A stretch of DNA of 64,000 bases from Eubacterium sp. AM49-13BH. Lineage in GTDB: Bacteria; Bacillota; Clostridia; Lachnospirales; Lachnospiraceae. The position numbers were made by a program, and so were the translations under genes. Below the pieces are notes generated by a model. That model saw only the letters and a program-made list of their open reading frames with translations, did not search any database and was not told where the DNA came from. The DNA lies in assembly GCF_003464165.1 (NCBI RefSeq), contig NZ_QSEK01000001.1, positions 1 to 64,000 of the forward strand, read 5' to 3'. Positions 17,651 through 25,765 of this stretch are shown here, in pieces; positions within the stretch are counted from its first letter, which is position 1, and each line of letters begins with the position of its first letter.

Positions 17651-17760
17651 GTAAGAATGAGTCTGCAGGCAGTCATCAGGCTTGCTTGTATGACAGATTT
17701 ATGATGAATGCCCGTAATGTACTAGAAAATATAAGCCACAAGGCAAGAAAGGAAGCTGCA

Positions 17761-20700
17761 ATGATTTATCAGAAAGTTTCTGCGGACATGAAGTTCGTAG
17801 ACAGAGAAAAAGAAGTTGAAAAGTTCTGGAAAGACAATGATATCTTCCAGAAGAGTATTGATAACAGAAAGGAAGGTCCAACTTACACATTCTATGACGG
17901 ACCTCCAACTGCTAATGGTAAGCCACATATTGGACATGTACTTACAAGAGTTATTAAGGATATGATTCCAAGATACAGAACAATGAAGGGTTATATGGTT
18001 CCTCGTAAGGCTGGATGGGATACACATGGACTTCCTGTTGAGCTTGAGGTTGAGAAGATGTTAGGTCTTGATGGCAAGGAACAGATTGAAGAATATGGTA
18101 TCGAGCCATTTATCAAGCATTGTAAGGAATCTGTATGGAAATACAAGGGTATGTGGGAGGATTTCTCATCTACTGTTGGTTTCTGGGCTGATATGGATAA
18201 TCCTTATGTAACATATGACAATAACTTTATCGAGTCTGAATGGTGGGCTTTAAAGCAGATCTGGGATAAGGGTCTTCTTTATAAGGGCTTTAAGATTGTT
18301 CCTTACTGTCCTCGTTGTGGTACACCTCTTTCTTCACATGAGGTTGCTCAAGGCTATAAGACTCTTAAAGAGCGTACAGCAGTTGTAAGATTCAAGATTG
18401 TTGGAGAGGATGCATATTTCCTTGCATGGACAACAACTCCTTGGACACTCTGCTCTAATATTGCTCTTTGTGTTAATCCAGATGAGACTTATGCGAGAGT
18501 TAAGGCAGCAGATGGATTCACATACATCATGGCAAAGGCACTTCTTGACAAGGTTCTTGGTGGAATCGAGAGAGAAGAAGGCACACCTGCTTATGAGATT
18601 ATTGAAGAATACAAGGGTAAAGACCTTGAATATAAGGAATATGAGCCACTTTACCAGTGCGCTAAGGATGCCGCTGACAAGCAGCACAAGAAAGCATTTT
18701 TCGTATACTGCGATAATTATGTAACTATGGAAGATGGTACTGGTATCGTTCATATTGCACCTGCATTTGGTGAAGACGATGCAAGAGTTGGTAGAAAATA
18801 TGACGCTCCATTTGTTCAGATGGTAGACGAGGCTGGTGTTATGAAGCCTGAAACTCCATTTGCAGGAATGCGTGCTAAGCCAACTAAGAAAGAGATGGAA
18901 GCAGGCGCTATCAACTGTGATGTTGAGGTTCTTAAGGAACTTGAGGGCAGAGGAATCCTCTTCTCAGCACCTAAGGTAGAGCATGAATATCCTCATTGCT
19001 GGAGATGTGATACACCACTTATCTACTATGCAAGAGAGTCATGGTTTATCAAGATGACAGACCCAGAAGTTAAGGCCAACTTAATTGCTAATAATAAGAC
19101 AATCAACTGGATTCCAGAGACAATCGGTACAGGACGTTTCGGAGCATGGCTTGAAAATGTTCAGGACTGGGGAATTTCACGAAACAGATACTGGGGTACA
19201 CCTCTTAATATCTGGCAGTGTGAGGACTGCGGTGAGATGATGTCTATCGGAAGTATCGAAGAACTCAAGGAAAAATCAGACAATTGTCCAGATAATATTG
19301 AGCTTCACAGACCATATGTTGATGCAGTTACATGTAAGTGTCCTAAGTGTCAGGGAACAATGAAGAGAGTTCCAGAAGTTATTGACTGCTGGTTCGATTC
19401 AGGTTCAATGCCATTTGCACAGCACCACTATCCATTTGAGAATAAAGAATTATTCGAGCAGCAGTTCCCAGCTAAGTTCATATCTGAAGCTGTTGACCAG
19501 ACAAGAGGATGGTTCTACTCATTACTTGCTATCTCAACACTGCTCTTTAACAAAGCTCCATATGAGAATGTTATCGTTCTCGGACATGTTCAGGATGCAG
19601 ATGGACAGAAGATGAGTAAATCAAAGGGTAACGCTGTTGACCCATTTGACGCATTACAGAAGCATGGTGCTGACGCAATCCGTTGGTACTTCTACGAGAA
19701 TTCAGCTCCTTGGGTTCCTAACAGATTCAAGGATGAGTGGGTTTCAGAAGGTCAGAGAAAGTTCATGGGAACATTCTGGAACACATATGCATTCTTTGTA
19801 CTGTATGCTAATATTGATAATTTTGATGCTACTAAGTATCAGCTTGAATATGACAAGCTTTCAGTTATGGACAAATGGTTATTGTCAAAGCTTAATTCTT
19901 TGGTTAAATTCGTTGATACTAACCTCGAGAATTACAAGATTACAGAGACTGCAAGAGCTCTTGAGGACTTCACAGACGAGCTTTCTAACTGGTATGTAAG
20001 AAGAAGCCGTGAGAGATTCTGGGCTAAGGGAATGGAGCAGGATAAGATAAATGCTTACATGACTCTTTACACAACACTTGTAACTCTTGCAAAGATTTCT
20101 GCACCAATGGTTCCATTCATGACAGAAAGCATTTATAGAAATCTTGTATGCAGCATTGATAAAAATGCGCCTATTTCAATACATTTATGCGACTTCCCTA
20201 AGGTTAATGAGCAGTTCATTGACAAGAAGCTTGAGGAGACTATGGATGATGTATTAGACGCAGTTGTTATCGGACGTGCATGCCGTAATTCAACTAATAT
20301 CAAGAACCGTCAGCCAATCGGCAAGATGTTTATTAAGGCAGACTGGAAGCTTGATGAGTTCTACACAGCTATTATCGCTGATGAGCTTAATGTTAAGGAA
20401 GTTGAATACACAGATGATGTAAGAGCATTTACATCATACTCATTCAAGCCACAGATGAAGACTCTCGGACCTAAGTACGGAAAGCTTCTTAATGCAATCA
20501 GAACAGCTCTTACAGAGGTTGACGGTAACGCAACTATGGATAAGCTTAACGAATCAGGAAGCTTCGAGTTAAATGTTGAAGGTCAGGCTATCGAACTTTC
20601 TAAGGACGATGTTCTTATCGAGATGACTCAGAAGGAAGGATTTGTTGCAAGCAGCGACAAGGGTATCACAGTTGTTCTTGATACTAACTTAACTCCAGAG

Positions 20701-20961
20701 CTTATCGAGGAAGGTTTCGTAAGAGAGGTTATCTCTAAGGTTCAGACTATGCGTAAGGACGCTGGTTTCGAGGTTATGGATAAGATTAATCTCTATGTAT
20801 CAGGCAACGACAAGATTGCTGATATTGTTAACAGAAATGCTGCTCAGGTTAAGACTGTAGTTCTTGCACAGGATATTATCACTGGAAAGACTGCAGGATT
20901 TGAGAAGGAATGGGATATCAATGGCGAGAAGGTTACACTTGCTGTTGAGAAGCTTGCTTAA
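17761..20961 (+). CDS. ileS: Isoleucine--tRNA ligase (long, type 2 form)
   Basis: The 1066-aa class I synthetase charges tRNA-Ile. The catalytic signatures are HIGH as PHIGHVLTR (~60) and KMSKS as KMSKSKGN (~620). The editing CP1 domain lies between them, with TTTPWTLCSN, and a cysteine pair is seen in CPRCGTPLSSHE. The length and the DGPPTANGKPHIGH block fit the eukaryote-like type 2 IleRS found in many Clostridia, a form associated in other species with lower mupirocin sensitivity. The frame is open upstream to 17464, but that part is T-box RNA. ATG at 17761 follows AAGGAAG with good spacing and begins the homologous sequence. Confidence 0.95.
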   Translation: MIYQKVSADMKFVDREKEVEKFWKDNDIFQKSIDNRKEGPTYTFYDGPPTANGKPHIGHVLTRVIKDMIPRYRTMKGYMVPRKAGWDTHGLPVELEVEKMLGLDGKEQIEEYGIEPFIKHCKESVWKYKGMWEDFSSTVGFWADMDNPYVTYDNNFIESEWWALKQIWDKGLLYKGFKIVPYCPRCGTPLSSHEVAQGYKTLKERTAVVRFKIVGEDAYFLAWTTTPWTLCSNIALCVNPDETYARVKAADGFTYIMAKALLDKVLGGIEREEGTPAYEIIEEYKGKDLEYKEYEPLYQCAKDAADKQHKKAFFVYCDNYVTMEDGTGIVHIAPAFGEDDARVGRKYDAPFVQMVDEAGVMKPETPFAGMRAKPTKKEMEAGAINCDVEVLKELEGRGILFSAPKVEHEYPHCWRCDTPLIYYARESWFIKMTDPEVKANLIANNKTINWIPETIGTGRFGAWLENVQDWGISRNRYWGTPLNIWQCEDCGEMMSIGSIEELKEKSDNCPDNIELHRPYVDAVTCKCPKCQGTMKRVPEVIDCWFDSGSMPFAQHHYPFENKELFEQQFPAKFISEAVDQTRGWFYSLLAISTLLFNKAPYENVIVLGHVQDADGQKMSKSKGNAVDPFDALQKHGADAIRWYFYENSAPWVPNRFKDEWVSEGQRKFMGTFWNTYAFFVLYANIDNFDATKYQLEYDKLSVMDKWLLSKLNSLVKFVDTNLENYKITETARALEDFTDELSNWYVRRSRERFWAKGMEQDKINAYMTLYTTLVTLAKISAPMVPFMTESIYRNLVCSIDKNAPISIHLCDFPKVNEQFIDKKLEETMDDVLDAVVIGRACRNSTNIKNRQPIGKMFIKADWKLDEFYTAIIADELNVKEVEYTDDVRAFTSYSFKPQMKTLGPKYGKLLNAIRTALTEVDGNATMDKLNESGSFELNVEGQAIELSKDDVLIEMTQKEGFVASSDKGITVVLDTNLTPELIEEGFVREVISKVQTMRKDAGFEVMDKINLYVSGNDKIADIVNRNAAQVKTVVLAQDIITGKTAGFEKEWDINGEKVTLAVEKLA

Positions 20962-20988
20962 TGCAGGTAATTGAATAAAAGTTTTATG

Positions 20989-21031
20989 AAGCTGTGTGCT
21001 GGTCTTTGGGGCTGGTACACAGCTTTTTTGT
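20989..21031 (+). terminator. Terminator after ileS
   Basis: AAGCTGTGT pairs with ACACAGCTT around a long loop, followed by six T. Confidence 0.88.
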
Positions 21032-21154
21032 GATATGGGAATAATTGACATATATTACTGTTTATGATATTATTTAATTAATAAAAAGGTCGGAATTGTT
21101 GTAATATAGAGATATAAATGAATGGTTAATGAAGATAAGAAAGGAGATTTTATT

Positions 21155-21565
21155 ATGAATATTTTAAAGAAAGTGATATAGATAATAGGAGTTATGTCTG
21201 TGGTTTTTGTGACATATATATTATTCCAAAGACCCGATATAGCGTCTGCAGCAGAACAGGATGTTTCAGGTACGCAAGAAATATGGTTTGATAGCAGTCA
21301 TTCAATTACCGTTGATTATGTGATTCGTGTTACATATGGATTAGATGAAGGTTATTCAGGGTGGATTATTGCAATGGATCCAGTGGATGAGTATGGTATT
21401 GGAAGCAATACTGTGAATATAGAATAATTTGAATATGCAGGTGATGCTGCATATGGTTCATCGGGACATTTGAAATATTATATTTATGCACATGAGAGAA
21501 GTAATGGTTATACTGGTTATATTTATTTTAAGGTAACATGTGATGAAAGGGGTGCTTTTTTATGA
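21155..21565 (+). pseudogene. Small exported protein gene broken by two in-frame stop codons
   Basis: One frame runs from ATG 21155 (after AAGGAGATT) to TGA 21563-21565 but is interrupted by TAG at 21179-21181 and TAA at 21425-21427. Ignoring these it would give ~136 residues: a signal/membrane segment cut by the first stop (MNILKKVI, then IIGVMSVVFVTYILF), a secreted middle (DVSGTQEIWFDSSHS) and an aromatic tail (HLKYYIYAHERSNGYTGYIY). The TGA overlaps the ATG of the next gene as ATGA, so the original gene was probably translationally coupled to it. The family is not recognised. Substitutions creating both stops are more likely than recoding. Confidence 0.7.
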
Positions 21566-22047
21566 CAACATTCACTCAGATTGGCGCAGTGGGAACAACT
21601 GATAATTTGGAGGTCGCACCACACTGGTTAGGCGTGTTAATACTAACTGTATTTGCAGTAGTTGTGATTGCTATATTTATATTTATGGCAAAAGATTTTA
21701 TCATGCAGGTGTTGTCTAAAAGAATCACAACGACAGCAACTCTTGCATCTAAATTTCAGGAGGAATATGTTAATAAGCGGATGTATGCTGGAACTGGAGC
21801 TATCCAGGAAGGACTTGCAGAGAAAGGAATTGCTTATTATTTTACCATGAATCTTGATACTGGAAAAATAGTTACTTTTCCAGTATCTAAGGATATGTAT
21901 GATGTCTATGCGGAAGGAACGAAGGGAATACTTACATATAAGTATAAAACATTGATGTCCTTTGAGGCAGAAACAGAAGGAACCAAGGTCAGAAAAGATA
22001 TAAGCGATTTAGAGGGATATTTTGTATCGATGCAAGATAAGTTATAA
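21562..22047 (+). CDS. Small membrane protein, DUF2500-like
   Basis: The 161-aa protein has one membrane helix (about residues 22-46) and a C-terminal domain resembling DUF2500: ATLASKFQEEYVN, then YYFTMNLDTGKIVTFPV, then GTKGILTYKYKTLMSFE, which matches the family's 'GxLxYKGTRxxSF' ending. Function is unknown. GAAAGGGG lies before ATG, and the start overlaps the stop of the broken upstream gene. Confidence 0.7.
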   Translation: MTTFTQIGAVGTTDNLEVAPHWLGVLILTVFAVVVIAIFIFMAKDFIMQVLSKRITTTATLASKFQEEYVNKRMYAGTGAIQEGLAEKGIAYYFTMNLDTGKIVTFPVSKDMYDVYAEGTKGILTYKYKTLMSFEAETEGTKVRKDISDLEGYFVSMQDKL

Positions 22048-22064
22048 AATTGCGAACTATAAAC

Positions 22065-22112
22065 ATGTGCTGCTTGAGAATCCTAAATGAGTTTTCTTAA
22101 GCAGCATTATTT
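22065..22112 (+). terminator. Possible hairpin between the DUF2500-like gene and the lipoprotein gene
   Basis: TGCTGCTTGAGAA can pair imperfectly with TTTTCTTAAGCAGCA. The hairpin is followed by ATTATTTATT, a weak tail, so it may be an attenuator or a leaky terminator. Confidence 0.45.
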
Positions 22113-22136
22113 ATTAAGATAAAGGGGGAGATTCTA

Positions 22137-23507
22137 TTGAAGAAGGCAGTATTAGCAATATTGATTGCAGGAATGGCTGTATTAACAGCATGTAGTAATA
22201 ATAATACGGTTAAGAAAGATGACAATGTTTATAAATATTCTGATTATGAATATAAAGATGAGGCTCAATTTTATATGAAGAAAAATGCTGCGGCTGCGGA
22301 AAAAGGATATTATTATCTTTCAAATTCTCCAGTTAGCAGTGAGAATTATAAATTTATGTATTACTATGATATGATTAATAACAATAGCGTAGCGTTATGT
22401 TCAAAAGTAGATTGTGCGCATGATGATGCAGAGTGCGAGGCATATTTGTCAGATTATGAACGCTTAGGAAGCGCAGTATGGTATTATGATGGAAGAATAT
22501 ACATGATAGAAAAGACAAAGGAGAAGGATATCCTTGTGTCTTATGATAAAACATTAAGAGATAAGAAAACGGAAAAGACATTATCAATAGATGGAATGTC
22601 CATATCATCAGCATGGGGTGAAATTAAATATGCGGATGTTGTCAATGGATATATGTATTATCTTCTATATAGTGACTCAGGGATGCTTATGTGTAAGGCG
22701 AATCTTGATAATTCATCTGAACCAGAAATAGTAAAGAAATATAATGCACCGTTTAGTGGTGGAACTGATTTCATAGTTACTGACTTGGCATCACTTAATG
22801 CAATAGATAATAAAATTTACATTAATCGCAGAATGAGCATATCATTAGAGGCAGAAGAATATATTGTGGAATGTCTTGATACAGATACGGGAAATATTGA
22901 TTGCTTTATTGATATAACTAGTGATGACGAATTATCTGAGAAAGCAGAATCTAAATATTGGGTTACATCAGAATTATTTTATGACAAAGATGACAACATG
23001 TATTTTGCAGGAGTAGATTCAAGTGCATGGTGTCTTTATAGAATGAATCTTAAAACACAGGAAATAAGTGAAGTATTTAAACTGGATAATAAATCAAACA
23101 GAAATTATACAAAACTTGCAGGATATGATGGACAGTATTTTTATGTATTTGATAAACCAGACCTTTCTAAAGGGAAAAAGAATATTACAACTGATGATAA
23201 AAATATTGTTTATATAGTGGATACAAATGGCGAGATAAAAGATACTTTAGAATTTAATAAGGATCGTACTAAGATGATTGCTGATGTAGATATATTGGGA
23301 GGAGACAGAAGATATTTGTTAGTGACAACAACAGACACAGATATTCAACAGTTCAAAGCATCATCTGGCTTAATGGACAAATATGAGAAGATGGTAAAAG
23401 AACTTGGAAATAAACCTAAAATAATTAAAGTATGTTTAAGTGCAGTGTTGGACAAAGCTGACATTGGAACAGGAAACAAGGAGTGGATACAGATTACTCC
23501 GGAATAG
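22137..23507 (+). CDS. Lipoprotein with cysteine-rich motif, probable beta-propeller
   Basis: The 456-aa protein begins at TTG (GGGGGAG eight bases upstream) with a lipoprotein signal ending in LTAC. The mature part has a spaced cysteine/histidine motif CSKVDCAHDDAEC (~83-95) and repeated segments of the type 'YYDGRIYMIEKT', 'DNKIYINR', 'DDNMYFAG', 'YDGQYFYVF', which suggests a beta-propeller. I know this combination from Clostridial lipoproteins encoded with ABC-2-type permeases, but not its function. The next gene starts seven bases after the stop, so the two probably act together at the outer face of the membrane. Confidence 0.72.
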   Translation: MKKAVLAILIAGMAVLTACSNNNTVKKDDNVYKYSDYEYKDEAQFYMKKNAAAAEKGYYYLSNSPVSSENYKFMYYYDMINNNSVALCSKVDCAHDDAECEAYLSDYERLGSAVWYYDGRIYMIEKTKEKDILVSYDKTLRDKKTEKTLSIDGMSISSAWGEIKYADVVNGYMYYLLYSDSGMLMCKANLDNSSEPEIVKKYNAPFSGGTDFIVTDLASLNAIDNKIYINRRMSISLEAEEYIVECLDTDTGNIDCFIDITSDDELSEKAESKYWVTSELFYDKDDNMYFAGVDSSAWCLYRMNLKTQEISEVFKLDNKSNRNYTKLAGYDGQYFYVFDKPDLSKGKKNITTDDKNIVYIVDTNGEIKDTLEFNKDRTKMIADVDILGGDRRYLLVTTTDTDIQQFKASSGLMDKYEKMVKELGNKPKIIKVCLSAVLDKADIGTGNKEWIQITPE

Positions 23508-23514
23508 GAGCAAA

Positions 23515-25611
23515 ATGGAATTATTGAGAGTTTTACGGAAAAGTGTTGTATTTATTGCTATTTTTCTTGGAATAATAATCTGGTTGAGCATTTTTAAGAT
23601 TAATAACACGAATGATAAAAAAGTATATGCTTATTATAATCAGTTGATGTATGAATATGCTAATCAAACAGAAATGATTGGATCATTAACATACAGCAGG
23701 TATGCACATGATAAAGGAGATGACTACGAAGCTGACAGGGAATATATTGAAGAAGCAATAAAACTTTTACAGGAAAAATATAAATATGTCAATGCTTCTG
23801 ATATGTCAAGGGCAGAGAATAATTACAAGAAAATTATTAGCAGTACATTATTTGCAGAGGAGCAAAGCTACTATGTACTTAATGCGCAAAAGTATATGGC
23901 AGATTTGGAAAGCAGAGGGGAAATCAATTTCTCTATCACCAATACTACTGCTATAGAAAAACTGGTATCAGACAAGCAACTTCCGGTTATTTTTCTGATG
24001 ATGATGATATTTGTGCTTATAACTTTTATGGAAGAGTTTGAAAATAATATGTTTCTTCAGATTAGAGGCAGTAAAAATTCCAGAAAAGTATTACCAGTAA
24101 AAAGATGTTTTATTATATTGCTTATATCAATAGTGCTTTCATTTGTTTTTAATGGTGTCATTCTGGCAATATATAAGAATATTTATGGCTGCAACATGGG
24201 AAGTCCGATACAGAATTCTTATATGTTTAGTATGTTCCCGTTAAAGACAAATGTAGCTGCATTTTTTATTATATATTGTATAACATTTGCGATAGCTATG
24301 AGTGTGTTGTCATGGCTGGTATATTTTGTTTTCCTTATTACCGGTAATTACAAATTATCAATAGCAGGAACTGGGTTGTTTTTTATTTTTGAATATATAA
24401 TTAATATTAATATATCATCTAAGAGTGCATTTTCATTTTTAAAATACATAAATTTTTCAAATGTATTGTTTCCGGGGCAGTCATATTACATATATGAAAA
24501 CTGGGGAACGGATAATTTTATTACTGATATTCAGAGTACGGCTTGGATTCTGACAATATTACTGGCAATAACAGGATTGATAGGAGTATATATTACATAT
24601 TCTCATAAATATGCACAGGGCAGGAAGAGTGCCATAACAAAAATAATAGAAAAGTGCTCTCAGTTTATACAGATGTTATTGGGAAAAGTTCCTTTATTTG
24701 TATCTGAATTATATAAGACTTTTATATTACAAAAGGGAATAATATTGCTTGCTGCTGCTGTTTATTTATTGATATCATGCAGAATGTACAGAGGTGTTGA
24801 TTACAGTAATACGGATTTTTCAATGAATAATTTTTATTCTATGTTTAGTGGAAATACCGGAGATAAAGAGTGTGAAGCATATATTGAGGAATGTCGTAAT
24901 GCTGTCGAAGAGTTAGGAAAAAAATCAGAGACAGATGCTAATTATAAATATAAATTCCGTGAAGCAAGTCAGACTCTTGAAAATATGGAGAATTGTCTGA
25001 AGTATGTAAGAAAAGTTAATGAGGAAAAAGGGATAGAAGCTAGAATTGTAAATCCCGCTGCTTATGAGGATATATTTGGCTCAAGGAAATATCAGAACAC
25101 GGAAAGTCAGAATCTTGTATGCGTAATATTTCTTATTCTCATAATATCAGGTGAATATGTATATGAAAAAAGATGCCATATGATAGCTTTTCTTAACACT
25201 TCAAAAGAGAGAAGCAGGGTAAAGGCTGTTAAATTATTAAAAATACTTATTATATCATTTCTTATATGGGGACTTTCTGCATTTATTGATATTTTTAATA
25301 TATGTCAGTTGTACAGATTAGAACAATTGTCAGCACCAATTCAGAGCCTTCAGATTTTTTATGACCTTCCTTTTAATATCAGCATAGCCGGGTATATGGT
25401 AATTGGTCAGGCATTCAGACTGGTTTTATTATTAATAATGTCAATTGGAATATATGGGATTACAAGGGCTTTAGATTATAAAGGCTGTCTTGTAATTACA
25501 TTTATGGTGTTTGTTATGCCATATATGTTATTTAAATTAGGTATTAATTCTATGAGATATTTTTCTGTTGAGATTCTGATGGATTTTGGAAGAATTATAG
25601 GAAAATATTGA
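23515..25611 (+). CDS. Large ABC-2-type permease-like membrane protein
   Basis: The 698-aa protein looks like two permease halves in one chain. Each half starts with a membrane helix (~10-28 and ~405-425), then an extracytoplasmic helical domain (~30-150 and ~425-530), then a bundle of membrane helices (~160-390 and ~535-690). The cytoplasmic tip FLQIRGSKNSRKVLPVKR after a helix is typical of ABC-2 permeases. No ATPase gene is adjacent. ATG 23515 is preferred to the upstream in-frame start at 23440, which lies inside the lipoprotein gene, because of the GGAG site. Substrate is unknown. Confidence 0.65.
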   Translation: MELLRVLRKSVVFIAIFLGIIIWLSIFKINNTNDKKVYAYYNQLMYEYANQTEMIGSLTYSRYAHDKGDDYEADREYIEEAIKLLQEKYKYVNASDMSRAENNYKKIISSTLFAEEQSYYVLNAQKYMADLESRGEINFSITNTTAIEKLVSDKQLPVIFLMMMIFVLITFMEEFENNMFLQIRGSKNSRKVLPVKRCFIILLISIVLSFVFNGVILAIYKNIYGCNMGSPIQNSYMFSMFPLKTNVAAFFIIYCITFAIAMSVLSWLVYFVFLITGNYKLSIAGTGLFFIFEYIININISSKSAFSFLKYINFSNVLFPGQSYYIYENWGTDNFITDIQSTAWILTILLAITGLIGVYITYSHKYAQGRKSAITKIIEKCSQFIQMLLGKVPLFVSELYKTFILQKGIILLAAAVYLLISCRMYRGVDYSNTDFSMNNFYSMFSGNTGDKECEAYIEECRNAVEELGKKSETDANYKYKFREASQTLENMENCLKYVRKVNEEKGIEARIVNPAAYEDIFGSRKYQNTESQNLVCVIFLILIISGEYVYEKRCHMIAFLNTSKERSRVKAVKLLKILIISFLIWGLSAFIDIFNICQLYRLEQLSAPIQSLQIFYDLPFNISIAGYMVIGQAFRLVLLLIMSIGIYGITRALDYKGCLVITFMVFVMPYMLFKLGINSMRYFSVEILMDFGRIIGKY

Positions 25612-25644
25612 AAATATGGCTTGAGAACAATTGAATAATAAAGT

Positions 25645-25673
25645 TTGCATTTGTAAATATTATTATGTATAAT
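25645..25673 (+). promoter_or_regulatory. Sigma-A type promoter of glgP
   Basis: TTGCAT at 25645-25650 and TATAAT at 25668-25673 with a 17-base spacer lie about 95 bases before the glgP start. Confidence 0.65.
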
Positions 25674-25765
25674 TAAAACATCTATTGTGGGGCGGATTAT
25701 AATTTTTACAAGGTATTATCGGCGTATTGGGGAGCCGTCCATATTCAGAAGGGAGTTTTAAATAC

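Noticed and set aside
17464..17760. N-terminal extension of ileS by about 99 residues
   Set aside because: The extension lies in the T-box RNA and its terminator. The ribosome-binding site and homologous start are at 17761.
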